Part shown: in pieces, positions 8,688-17,170 of the stretch
How the letters are laid out: every line of letters starts with the position of its first letter
How positions within the stretch are numbered: the stretch's first letter is position 1
Origin: an uncultured Bacteroides sp.
Lineage (GTDB): Bacteria; Bacteroidota; Bacteroidia; Bacteroidales; Bacteroidaceae
Length of the DNA: 64,000 bases
NCBI GenBank assembly: GCA_900552645.1
Contig: USAN01000002.1
Span: 124,001-188,000 of the forward strand
Direction: 5' to 3'
Program-made: the position numbers and the translations under genes
The notes under the pieces: model-generated
What the model saw: only the letters and a program-made list of their open reading frames with translations
The model's database searches: none
What the model was told of the DNA's origin: nothing

Positions 8688-9998
8688 TTATTTCAGATGG
8701 CTCTTAATCCATAACATCTGACCGTATTCCGTATCATCCGATGTCCAATGTTCATTTATTGGAGTAATTAGCGCCTCCTTGCGGCAGTTCATAAGATTGT
8801 ACACTATGTAACTTGTAGTAGGCGGACAAACGTCATCGTTATATCCCCATGTTATATAAGTGGGACAATTTATCTGTCTAGCAAAGTTTACTACATCGTA
8901 ATAAGCCATAGTATTTATCTTATCAGGAGTATCAATATCCGTAGAATTACGGAAGAAGTGAGGATAGCCCCCTGCTCTTCCTGCCTTGTAGCCTGCCATA
9001 TCACTCAATGCAGGATGATTTGCCACACATGCAGTAACGCGTTTATCAAGTCCGGCTGTTACAAGTGCAAGCGCTCCACCCTGACTACCACCCTGTACAG
9101 CTACATTCTTCCTATCCCATTCAGGAAGTGAAGTAAGAAAATCTATAGATTTTACACAAGACATATATACACGCTTCATATAATAGTTATCCTTGCTATC
9201 CAGTCCGTTAGTAAGATATCCATTCTCGCGACCATTGAATGCTGAGCTTATTTCACGAAACTGCTCATCGGTCATTTCGGGATTAAGTCCATGAATCTCT
9301 ATTTCGAATCGAATAAAATCATTTTCGGCATAATATTTATGGCGCAATGGATCTTTTATTGTCTTTATACCTGCACCTGGAGGACATAATACTACCGGAA
9401 AGCGTCCCTCTTTTTTAGGATAGAACAGATATCCATATATGCTTTGGTTCTGACTGTTTACCTGAAGTTTTACAAGATAACAGTCAATTTTGTCGGTAGA
9501 ATACTTCCTGCAGAATTCTTTTGTATATTTAAGCGGAATCTTTGATGAATTTTCAAGCTGCTCGCTCCAGAACTGTACAAAGTCTTTAGGCAATTTAGTA
9601 TATGGAGTAAGTTTCTCGGGCGAGAATCCTACTTTAACATGATGCTTGTAACTCTTCCCATTTACAATAGCCGATAGTCTACAGTCACGGAACCCGGGAG
9701 TCTTCATTGTACCAACATTCACTATGCCCTTACCGTTTTTCAGTACTATCTCTCCCGATTCATCAGCAGGCATCATATCGCCACCCAACTCATACTTCAC
9801 CGTCACTCCATCCTGAGGTATTCCATACTTCAGGAACTGTATTTCGACGGTTGCCTTTTCTCCTGTCTTGTAAAGCCAGTCGGCATGATTAGGAACGGTT
9901 ACCCACAACACATCACTCCGATAAGGATAATTTTCAGAATATCCCGTTAACGCACACAAGAGACAAAGAAGAAAAAGTGGAATAAATTTGTTTTTCAT
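8688..9998 (-). CDS. AXE1-family acetyl esterase (CE7-like), secreted
   Basis: Probable acetyl-xylan / cephalosporin-C type deacetylase, an alpha/beta hydrolase that removes acetyl groups from oligosaccharides. It has 436 residues. An N-terminal signal peptide (MKNKFIPLFLLCLLCALTGYS) points to export. About 100 residues of a beta-rich extra domain follow, then the AXE1 domain. The nucleophile motif GGSQGG lies near 301, the acidic residue in WGYNDDVCPP near 387 and the His in NEHW near 416, so the triad is complete. Monocistronic; a candidate TAATTTTG -7 element lies at 10026-10033. The natural substrate cannot be read from context because no polysaccharide utilisation genes flank it. Confidence 0.88.
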   Translation of the reverse strand: MKNKFIPLFLLCLLCALTGYSENYPYRSDVLWVTVPNHADWLYKTGEKATVEIQFLKYGIPQDGVTVKYELGGDMMPADESGEIVLKNGKGIVNVGTMKTPGFRDCRLSAIVNGKSYKHHVKVGFSPEKLTPYTKLPKDFVQFWSEQLENSSKIPLKYTKEFCRKYSTDKIDCYLVKLQVNSQNQSIYGYLFYPKKEGRFPVVLCPPGAGIKTIKDPLRHKYYAENDFIRFEIEIHGLNPEMTDEQFREISSAFNGRENGYLTNGLDSKDNYYMKRVYMSCVKSIDFLTSLPEWDRKNVAVQGGSQGGALALVTAGLDKRVTACVANHPALSDMAGYKAGRAGGYPHFFRNSTDIDTPDKINTMAYYDVVNFARQINCPTYITWGYNDDVCPPTTSYIVYNLMNCRKEALITPINEHWTSDDTEYGQMLWIKSHLK

Positions 9999-10180
9999 AG
10001 ATTCATCATTTTTTATTTAGCACTACAAAATTATGATTAATTCCGTAAAACAAGAAAATATTTTTACGTTATAAAATAAAAAGCTAGTATTCAATACTTT
10101 AAATCAACATTAACATAAAAATATCACTATTCATATATACAGCAGTAAATAATCCCTATCTAAAGTTTAAAAAAGAAAAG

Positions 10181-10894
10181 TTACAAAGAGAAAACTGCCA
10201 GTGAATAATTCCTTAACTCTGCCCGTAATGATTTTGCCTTATCTAAAGTCAGAGTATCCAGAAGTCGCCAAAAATCCGGACCATGGTTCATCTCTTTGGT
10301 ATGCGACAACTCGTGCAGCATTACATAATCCATCAAATGAACAGGCAGAAGCATAAGATAGCATGAAAGATTTATACTCTTGTTACCCGAACAACTTCCC
10401 CATCTTCCTCGACTAGAGCTAATCTTTACTTTATTGAATGGTAAGGAATAGAGATTTGATAGTTCATTTAGTAAAGGCGGTAAATAAACTTCGGCACGCT
10501 TTTTCATTGCACGAACTATTGTAAGACGTAGCATTTTTTGTGACTCGTGCGCAGAATAATCAAGATTTCCTGGACACATTATTACCGTAGAGTCATCAGT
10601 ATGCTTTACCGAAAAGAAAGTATATGCACCTCTTATTATAGATAGTTTGAAACATGGTGCATCTATTACATATCCTGGAAGAATTGGCTTTATCTTCACT
10701 TTATCCCAATGCTCTAGAAGTGATTCTCTATACTCATCAACTACTTCGATTACTCTTTTGGTAAATGTATATGGAGGAGTAGTTACATACAGACCGTCGG
10801 GCTTTGTACGCATGGTTATATTACGCGCTCTTTTATTAGTACGTATCACAACTTTATCAAAATCCTTGTCTAGTATAACTCTCTTTGTTGCCAT
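10181..10894 (-). CDS. YgjP/SprT-like zinc metallopeptidase
   Basis: A predicted M48-like metallopeptidase of the YgjP (DUF45) family. The C-terminal part has the zinc site HELSHTKEMNHGPDFW, i.e. HExxH followed by the third His, near residue 195, preceded by the family pattern SSRGRWGSCSGNKSINLSCYLM. The frame is open up to 10933, but a TATATTTG -7 element lies at 10903-10910, just before the ATG at 10894, so this inner start (MATKRVILDK, 237 residues) is preferred. No signal peptide: cytoplasmic. The protein's target is unknown. Confidence 0.88.
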   Translation of the reverse strand: MATKRVILDKDFDKVVIRTNKRARNITMRTKPDGLYVTTPPYTFTKRVIEVVDEYRESLLEHWDKVKIKPILPGYVIDAPCFKLSIIRGAYTFFSVKHTDDSTVIMCPGNLDYSAHESQKMLRLTIVRAMKKRAEVYLPPLLNELSNLYSLPFNKVKISSSRGRWGSCSGNKSINLSCYLMLLPVHLMDYVMLHELSHTKEMNHGPDFWRLLDTLTLDKAKSLRAELRNYSLAVFSL

Positions 10895-11213
10895 AATAAT
10901 GACAAATATAATACATTTATAAGAACTATACATACAAAGGTTTCTATAATAGAGATTTTTAGTTTTTGTTGCTTATACGTAATTATTGTAAAGCTATATT
11001 ATTTAAAATAGTTTGTGTAACTTTGCACTTCGTTAATCGGAAGCTTACAAATATATTATAAATATTAATCTAGATGCACTACACATATTAGGTAGTAATC
11101 CTATGAAACACACAATATAAATATACACAAGCACACACATACGGTTATTTGAAATTATAATCAACCCGTTTTAACATAACATAAAAATAATTCAATTTAA
11201 CTTTTAACACGAC
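10895..11213. other. Divergent promoter spacer
   Basis: 319 bp between the YgjP-like gene (minus) and the SLC13 gene (plus). It contains the minus-strand -7 element TATATTTG (10903-10910) and a plus-strand TAACTTTG (11018-11025), which would give the transporter a leader of about 190 nt. No conserved RNA structure or small open frame was recognised. Confidence 0.45.
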
Positions 11214-12731
11214 ATGTTTAAAAATTTTCTAGGATTCAGTCTGGTAGAAACTTATCAGAGTCTGAAAAAAGCGAGAAGGTATGAAGGAGCAAGCGGCTTA
11301 ATTCCCCGACTAATAAAAATTATTGCCGTACTTATAGTCACTCTTACCTTATGGTTCATTCCAAGTAGTTCTTTCGGTATAGACGGATTGTCAGTAATAG
11401 AGCACCGGCTTATAGTAATCTTCGTTTTCGCAACGCTTATGTGGATACTAGAAGCTATTCCTTCGTGGACAACTTCGGTAGTAGTGGTAGTGTTCCTGTT
11501 GCTTACTGTCTCGGATAGTTCATTATGGTTTATGCGCGATGGTTATACAGTAGAACAATTGGGACAGACAGTAAAATACAAATCAATAATGCATTGCTTT
11601 GCCGATCCTATAATAATGCTGTTCATTGGTGGCTTCATATTGGCCATAGCCGCTACTAAGACCGGCTTGGACGTTCTTCTTGCACGTGTACTGCTGAAGC
11701 CATTCGGCACTAAATCGCACAACGTACTTCTAGGATTTATACTTGTTACTGCCATATTTTCTATGTTTATAAGCAATACGGCAACTGCAGCAATGATGCT
11801 TACATTCCTAACTCCGGTATTGAAGGCACTTCCTGCCGACGGGAAAGGTAAGATCGGTTTGGCAATGGCTATTCCCGTAGCAGCCAACATAGGCGGCCTT
11901 GGTACTCCTATCGGTACTCCTCCTAATGCAATAGCTCTGAAGTATCTTAATGACCCCGAAGGTATGAATCTAAACATTGGCTTCGGCGAATGGATGAGCT
12001 TCATGTTGCCACTTACCATTGTAATGCTCTTCATTTCATGGTTTATTCTTCTAAGAATGTTTCCATTCAAGCAGAAGACTATAGTTCTTAACATTGAAGG
12101 AGAGACTAAACGTGACTGGCGTTCTATTTTGGTATATATTACTTTTGGTATTACGGTTATTCTGTGGATGTTAGATAAATACACAGGCGTTAATGCAAAT
12201 GTAGTAGCTATGATACCGGTAGCTGTTTTCTGCGCAACAGGTATAATAACTAAACGCGACCTTGAAGAGATAAGCTGGAGCGTATTATGGATGGTTGCGG
12301 GAGGATTTGCTTTAGGAGTTGCTTTGAATGAAACAGGACTGGCACAAAATCTAATTTCTGCCATACCATTCAATACATGGTCGCCTATAGCTATAATAGT
12401 AGGATCGGGGCTTTTGTGTTATGCAATGGCAAACTTTATATCACATACTGCAACTGCTGCCCTTCTTGTACCAATTCTTGCAATTGTAGGTGTAAGTATG
12501 AGCGAGAACTTGCTTCCTTTTGGTGGAGTACAGACACTGCTGATAGGTATAGCACTTGGTTCATCATTAGCAATGGTACTTCCTATTAGTACACCTCCTA
12601 ATGCTCTTGCACATGCAACAGGACTAATTAGACAGAAAGATATGGAAAAAGTAGGTATAATAATAGGTGTAATAGGTCTTTTATTAGGATATACTACATT
12701 AATATTTCTAGGTGTGTATGGTTTAGTATAA
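11214..12731 (+). CDS. SLC13/DASS-family sodium-anion symporter
   Basis: Inner-membrane transporter of the divalent anion:sodium symporter family, which carries dicarboxylates, citrate or sulfate together with Na+. It has 505 residues and about 11-13 membrane helices after a basic N-terminus. The two repeat-related substrate/Na+ motifs are visible: SNTATAAMM near residue 187 and SHTATAALL near 408 (SHT in place of the second SNT), each followed by the GTPPNA/STPPNA loop (near 240 and 460). Substrate cannot be decided. It stands alone and ends at a strong hairpin (12757-12788). Confidence 0.92.
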   Translation: MFKNFLGFSLVETYQSLKKARRYEGASGLIPRLIKIIAVLIVTLTLWFIPSSSFGIDGLSVIEHRLIVIFVFATLMWILEAIPSWTTSVVVVVFLLLTVSDSSLWFMRDGYTVEQLGQTVKYKSIMHCFADPIIMLFIGGFILAIAATKTGLDVLLARVLLKPFGTKSHNVLLGFILVTAIFSMFISNTATAAMMLTFLTPVLKALPADGKGKIGLAMAIPVAANIGGLGTPIGTPPNAIALKYLNDPEGMNLNIGFGEWMSFMLPLTIVMLFISWFILLRMFPFKQKTIVLNIEGETKRDWRSILVYITFGITVILWMLDKYTGVNANVVAMIPVAVFCATGIITKRDLEEISWSVLWMVAGGFALGVALNETGLAQNLISAIPFNTWSPIAIIVGSGLLCYAMANFISHTATAALLVPILAIVGVSMSENLLPFGGVQTLLIGIALGSSLAMVLPISTPPNALAHATGLIRQKDMEKVGIIIGVIGLLLGYTTLIFLGVYGLV

Positions 12732-12756
12732 ACCATTACTCATTTCTAAACAAACT

Positions 12757-12788
12757 AAAAAGGATTGCCAAAGCGAGCAATCCTTTTT
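12757..12788 (+). terminator. Intrinsic terminator after the SLC13 gene
   Basis: Perfect 12-bp stem (12757-12768 with 12777-12788), 8-base loop, ending in a T-run. It lies 26 bp beyond the stop codon. The A-run before and T-run after make it usable on both strands. Confidence 0.85.
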
Positions 12789-12890
12789 ATATTTAGTTAG
12801 TTGAAATTTGAGAGAATTGAAACTTCACAGCCTCGTAAAATGTTTTAATAAGCACTAACTGTATTATAATCGCAAATGAAAAATGTCTAA

Positions 12891-13364
12891 TTAATTATTC
12901 TTTACTTTATTCTCTGTATCCTTAACAATCTTATTAAGAGTATCAATTGGAAGAGTAGCATCATAAGCAACCTGTGGATCGGTAGAACTCTCCTTATACT
13001 GATCGTATACATAAATCAAGTTCCCATTTTCCTTATCCATAGAGCGCTGCATTACTGCACCCACCGAGAATAAAACTGTTATAACTGCTGCAGCCTTAAA
13101 CAACGGCATACATCTGCGGTAAAGCGTAAGGCGTTCTGCTTTTACAACAGGTTTTTCAATCATACTCAATATCTTTTTATCGAATTTTTCGTCTAATTTC
13201 ACCTCCTTTTCAGAGACTTGATATACGAATAATTGTTTATATTGAATCAAGTTAGAAGGAACATCTTTCTGATTAAAGAAAGATCTTAAAATCTGCTCCT
13301 CTTCTATTGAAGTATCACAGTTCCAATAACGTTCTAACAGTTGTTCAATGTACTTATAATCCAT
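12891..13364 (-). CDS. Putative anti-sigma factor, single-span membrane protein
   Basis: 157 residues from the ATG at 13364; a longer frame exists but would run through the sigma-factor gene. The N-terminal half (MDYKYIEQLLERYWNCDTSIEEEQILRSFF) has the helical pattern found in small Bacteroidetes proteins encoded directly after ECF sigma genes. One membrane helix (about residues 88-108, FKAAAVITVLFSVGAVM) and a short outer domain follow. The 11-nt overlap with the sigma gene (13354-13364) implies translational coupling and so a sigma/anti-sigma pair. There is no zinc-binding HxxxCxxC motif, so it is not a ZAS-type anti-sigma. Function is inferred mainly from this coupling. Confidence 0.65.
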   Translation of the reverse strand: MDYKYIEQLLERYWNCDTSIEEEQILRSFFNQKDVPSNLIQYKQLFVYQVSEKEVKLDEKFDKKILSMIEKPVVKAERLTLYRRCMPLFKAAAVITVLFSVGAVMQRSMDKENGNLIYVYDQYKESSTDPQVAYDATLPIDTLNKIVKDTENKVKNN

Positions 13365-13863
13365 AATTTTCAATTTCAAGATATTTTTGTTTAAGTTTCT
13401 GACGACCACGAAATAAATTCACCTTAACCTGTTCTTCCGTAATATTCAGAATATCTGCAATCTCTTTATAATTCTTTCCTTCAATGTCCCTTAACTGCAA
13501 TATTACACGCTGTTTTTCGGGTAGTTCGTTTAGCAACCGATGAATTATACTTATTTGTTCGTCTTTTGCCAACTTATCATAAGGATTAAGAGCATCCGGC
13601 AATTCTGTTGTATCGGGTGTAAGTTCCAAGTTCCGGGCTTCCATCTTCTGACTTCTGTCTATTGCAAGATTCCTTGCTACAGTAAGACAATAGGCTTCAA
13701 CCGATTCGAACTGTGACCACTCTTCACGTCGGTTCCAAACTCTAATCATAGTATCCTGCACGATATCCTCGGCCTCACCACTGTTAAGCGTGATACGAAG
13801 TGCCAACCTGTAAAGTTTATCTTTCAGAGGCAATATGTCGTTACGGAAACTAATCTTTTCCAT
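13354..13863 (-). CDS. ECF-type RNA polymerase sigma factor
   Basis: 169-residue sigma-70 family factor with only regions 2 and 4. Region 2 (about 10-85) shows LYRLALRITLNSGEAEDIVQDTMIRVWNR, including the DIVQDT core-binding segment. Region 4 (about 110-160) shows LLNELPEKQRVILQLRDIEGKNYKEIADILNITEEQVKVNLFRGRQKLK, with the helix-turn-helix. It is first of a two-gene unit with the overlapping anti-sigma-like gene. Upstream, GTAACTT and CGTC blocks resemble an ECF promoter, so autoregulation is possible. Not linked to SusCD genes here, so it is not obviously a FecI-type nutrient regulator. Confidence 0.93.
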   Translation of the reverse strand: MEKISFRNDILPLKDKLYRLALRITLNSGEAEDIVQDTMIRVWNRREEWSQFESVEAYCLTVARNLAIDRSQKMEARNLELTPDTTELPDALNPYDKLAKDEQISIIHRLLNELPEKQRVILQLRDIEGKNYKEIADILNITEEQVKVNLFRGRQKLKQKYLEIENYGL

Positions 13864-13877
13864 CGCTCTATAATAAT

Positions 13878-13902
13878 GACGGGCGAGTTGTACAAAAGTT
13901 AC
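13878..13902 (-). promoter_or_regulatory. Possible ECF-type autoregulatory promoter
   Basis: Upstream of the sigma gene, the minus strand has GTAACTT (13896-13902) and CGTC (13878-13881) separated by 14 nt, similar to the -35 AACTT / -10 CGTC pattern of ECF promoters though slightly tight. The GTAACTT sits in an inverted repeat, GTTGTA...TACAAC. No clear TAnnTTTG element with correct spacing is present. Confidence 0.45.
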
Positions 13903-13925
13903 AACCCACCCGCTATTTTTTTGAA

Positions 13926-14699
13926 TTATTTTTTTATCACAGTTCCCTTTCTTCCATTAATATCTGATGCACAGGATATTACAACCTGACAAACACCGCT
14001 ATTAATTGCAGAAAAAGCATTCTCAAGTTTAGGAATCATGCCACCCTTAATTATCTCCTTGGCAACATATCCGTCAAAATCGTCTTTAGTTATAAGAGGA
14101 ATTACACTTTCATTGTCATTCTCATCCATCAAGACTCCATTCTTCTCAAAACAGTATACTAAAGTAACATCAAAGAATTGCGCCAAAGCCTTTGCAGTTT
14201 CTCCTGCTATAGTATCGGCATTTGTATTTAACATATTACCATTACCGTCGTGAGTGAGCGGCGCCATTACAGGAACAGTATTCTGCTTTATAAGCGATGT
14301 CAGAAACTCTCCGTTCACTTTATCAACATCGCCCACAAATCCATAATCTATATCCTTTACCGGACGCTTTACCGAACGTATTACATTCATATCGGCTCCG
14401 GTAAGTCCTATAGCATTAAGTCCGCGTGCTTGTAGTTTTGCTACTATATTCTTATTTACCAGTCCTCCGTATACCATAGTTACAACTTTCAGGGTCTCTT
14501 CATCTGTAATACGTCGGCCATTAACCATTTTACTCTCTATTCCAAGTTTGGTAGCTATACCGGTAGCCGATCTTCCTCCTCCGTGAACGAGCAATTTAAA
14601 GCCCTCTACTTTCGAAAAATCATCGAGTAAAGCTGCAAGTGTTGCATCTTCTTCTACTATTTTACCACCAACTTTTATTATTGTAAGTTTTTCTCTCAT
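13926..14699 (-). CDS. argB: Acetylglutamate (N-acylglutamate) kinase
   Basis: Second enzyme of arginine synthesis: phosphorylates the gamma-carboxyl of N-acylglutamate. It has 257 residues. Amino-acid-kinase motifs are visible: IIKVGGKIVEE at the N-terminus, LVHGGGRSATGIATKLGI (near 38-55), GLTGADMN (near 98) and the C-terminal KGGMIPKLENAFSAINSGV. Bacteroides are known to use N-succinyl rather than N-acetyl intermediates later in this pathway, so the true substrate may be N-succinylglutamate; the sequence does not decide. It follows speA by 6 bp, so both are likely on one mRNA. Confidence 0.95.
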   Translation of the reverse strand: MREKLTIIKVGGKIVEEDATLAALLDDFSKVEGFKLLVHGGGRSATGIATKLGIESKMVNGRRITDEETLKVVTMVYGGLVNKNIVAKLQARGLNAIGLTGADMNVIRSVKRPVKDIDYGFVGDVDKVNGEFLTSLIKQNTVPVMAPLTHDGNGNMLNTNADTIAGETAKALAQFFDVTLVYCFEKNGVLMDENDNESVIPLITKDDFDGYVAKEIIKGGMIPKLENAFSAINSGVCQVVISCASDINGRKGTVIKK

Positions 14700-14705
14700 T
14701 ATATC

Positions 14706-16598
14706 TTATTCCAAATAGGTGTATCCATAAAGCCCCGAACGATAGTTTGATAGGAATTCCTTACCCTCTTCTACCGATATCTTACCCTCTTTTACCGACT
14801 TCGTAACCCATGTTTCGAGGGTTCTTACAAGTTTTTTAGGATTATACTGAACGTAATCAAGTACTTCGGCTACTGTTTCCCCATCAATTACCTGATCTAT
14901 TGAATATCCTTTTTCATCTACTGTAACGTGCACAGCATTTGTATCGCCAAACAAGTTATGCATGTCTCCCAATATTTCCTGATAAGCTCCTACCAGAAAG
15001 ACTCCTATATAATAAGCATCTTTTCCTTTAAGTGAATGAACCGGCATATCATGAGAAACATTTCGGGTAGAGATAAAGTTAGCAATCTTTCCATCCGAAT
15101 CGCAGGTGATATCTTGCAAGGTCGCATTTCTGTCTGGACGTTCATCAAGTCTCTGTATAGGCATTATAGGAAAAATCTGATCTATCGCCCATGAGTCGGG
15201 CAAAGACTGGAATAATGAGAAGTTACAGAAATATTTGTCGGCCAACAGTTTATCCAACTTTCTAAACTCATCAGGAGCGTGTTTCAGTCCCGATGCAATC
15301 TGATTTATCTCACGTGTAACAGACCAATACAATCTTTCTATCTGTGCACGTGTCTTCAAATCTACAATTCCATGGCTAAAAAGATCCAGTGCCTCTTCGC
15401 GTATCTGTTGTGCATCATGCCATGCTTCAAGCATTCTACTCTGATTAAGATTATCCCATATATTATACAATTCCTGTACAAGTTCATGGTCATTCTCGCT
15501 CACTTCGAATTCTTCGTCCATTTCGGGAAGACTGGCAGTTTCTAGTACCTCGAAAATAAGTACAGAATGATGAGCTGTAAGCGAACGTCCACTTTCAGTT
15601 ATTATATTAGGATGAGGTATATCATTCTTGTCACTTACGTCTACCAGAGTTGATATTGAGTCGTTTACATATTCCTGAATAGAATAATTAACGCTGCTTT
15701 CGCTATTTGATGAGCGTGTACCATCATAGTCCACTCCTAATCCTCCGCCTATATCGACAAACTCAACATTAAATCCCATGGCATGAAGCTGCACATAAAA
15801 CTGAGATGCTTCACGCAAGGCCGTCTTAATGCGTCGTATTTTAGTTACCTGGCTGCCTATATGAAAATGAATAAGTTTAAGACAATCTTTCATGTCCTTC
15901 TTCTCAAGAAAATCCAGAGCCTCCAGCAACTCACTCGAAGTAAGTCCGAACTTGCTGGCATCTCCTCCACTTTCTTCCCATTTACCGCTGCCCGATGAGG
16001 CCAACTTAATTCTTATTCCTATATTTGGTCGAACATTCAACTGTTTAGCCATCTTTGCAATAAGCTTCAGCTCGTTCATTTTTTCAACCACCAAAAATAT
16101 CCGCTTCCCCATTTTCTGTGCCAGCAATGCTAATTCTATATAGCTCTCATCCTTATATCCGTTACAGATAATAAGAGAATCAGAGTCTGTATTGATAGCT
16201 ATAACTGCATGAAGTTCAGGTTTAGATCCGGCCTCCAGCCCAAGATTAAATTTCTTGCCATGACTTATAATCTCTTCTACAACCGGACGCATTTGATTAA
16301 CCTTTATAGGATATATTATAAAGTTTTCAGCTTTATATCCATATTCCTGAGATGCCTGATTAAAACATTTTGCAATCTTTTCAATACGATTATCAAGTAT
16401 ATCGGGGAAACGGATTAGCATCGGAGCCGAAACATCCCTTATCTGAAGTTCGTCCACCAACTCTTTCAAATCGACGGCAACCCCATTTTTACGGGGAGTT
16501 ACTACCACATGACCTTTGTCATTAATGCCAAAATATGAAGTACCCCAACCTGTAATGTTGTAGAGTTCTTCAGAATCTTCAATGCGCCATTTTCTCAT
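14706..16598 (-). CDS. speA: Biosynthetic arginine decarboxylase
   Basis: PLP enzyme that converts arginine to agmatine, entry to polyamine synthesis. The 630-residue length matches the SpeA family (fold type III). The PLP lysine is in YPIKVNQ (Lys99). The substrate barrel shows HFHIGSQ (near 245) and the glycine loop VDIGGGLGVDYDG (near 281-293). TESGRSLTAHHSVLIFE (near 335) follows, and the C-terminal half carries CNFSLFQSLPDSWAIDQIFPIMPIQRL. It lies between aroK (35 bp upstream) and argB (6 bp downstream), so arginine synthesis and use are encoded together. Confidence 0.96.
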   Translation of the reverse strand: MRKWRIEDSEELYNITGWGTSYFGINDKGHVVVTPRKNGVAVDLKELVDELQIRDVSAPMLIRFPDILDNRIEKIAKCFNQASQEYGYKAENFIIYPIKVNQMRPVVEEIISHGKKFNLGLEAGSKPELHAVIAINTDSDSLIICNGYKDESYIELALLAQKMGKRIFLVVEKMNELKLIAKMAKQLNVRPNIGIRIKLASSGSGKWEESGGDASKFGLTSSELLEALDFLEKKDMKDCLKLIHFHIGSQVTKIRRIKTALREASQFYVQLHAMGFNVEFVDIGGGLGVDYDGTRSSNSESSVNYSIQEYVNDSISTLVDVSDKNDIPHPNIITESGRSLTAHHSVLIFEVLETASLPEMDEEFEVSENDHELVQELYNIWDNLNQSRMLEAWHDAQQIREEALDLFSHGIVDLKTRAQIERLYWSVTREINQIASGLKHAPDEFRKLDKLLADKYFCNFSLFQSLPDSWAIDQIFPIMPIQRLDERPDRNATLQDITCDSDGKIANFISTRNVSHDMPVHSLKGKDAYYIGVFLVGAYQEILGDMHNLFGDTNAVHVTVDEKGYSIDQVIDGETVAEVLDYVQYNPKKLVRTLETWVTKSVKEGKISVEEGKEFLSNYRSGLYGYTYLE

Positions 16599-16633
16599 TT
16601 CTTTCTTTGTGCAAGGAAATTTTGTTTACTATT

Positions 16634-17170
16634 TTAAAATATCTGTTTATTTAATTGATTTCTAAGATTATCTACCGACAAATCAATCTGCTTTCTGTCA
16701 TCTAATTCATCAGCAATAAATGTATGTTTAGCTTTAGAATAAAATGGAATACGTTTGTTTATGCCTCCTACAATAAATTCCAGGAGTTCGGCATCACTTT
16801 TTCCATTAAGTAAAGGGCGCTGCTGCTTGGCAACCTTAAGCCTATTAAAAAGAACCTGAGGCGAAACTTCCAGAAAGACAGTCTCACCACACGAGTTCAT
16901 ATATTCCATATTATCAAAGAAACAAGGAGTGCCTCCTCCGCATGATATAACTACATTCTCAAAGTCACCCACTTCATGAAGCATATTTCTTTCAAGTTGT
17001 CGAAAGCCCTCTTCTCCACGCTCAACAAAAAGTTCCTGAACACTTTTATGGTATCTTTCTTCTATATACCAATCCAGATCAATAAAAGTAAGATTTGCAG
17101 AATGCGCAAAAGCTTTCCCTAAGGTTGTCTTTCCGGCTCCCATATATCCTATTAGAAATATTCTTTTCAT
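16634..17170 (-). CDS. aroK: Shikimate kinase
   Basis: Phosphorylates shikimate at the 3-hydroxyl in aromatic amino-acid synthesis. It has 178 residues. The P-loop GYMGAGKTT covers residues 8-16 and is followed by FIDLDWYIEE, whose Asp residues bind shikimate and Mg2+, by ERGEEGFRQLE, and by VVISCGGGTPCF, the substrate loop. The lid region carries KQQRPLL. The ATG overlaps the topA stop by 4 bp (ATGA, 17167-17170), a sign of coupled translation. Confidence 0.95.
   Translation of the reverse strand: MKRIFLIGYMGAGKTTLGKAFAHSANLTFIDLDWYIEERYHKSVQELFVERGEEGFRQLERNMLHEVGDFENVVISCGGGTPCFFDNMEYMNSCGETVFLEVSPQVLFNRLKVAKQQRPLLNGKSDAELLEFIVGGINKRIPFYSKAKHTFIADELDDRKQIDLSVDNLRNQLNKQIF

Noticed and set aside
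11543..12373. 276-codon minus-strand frame inside the SLC13 gene
   Set aside because: Antisense to a clear transporter gene with intact motifs; no family features of its own.
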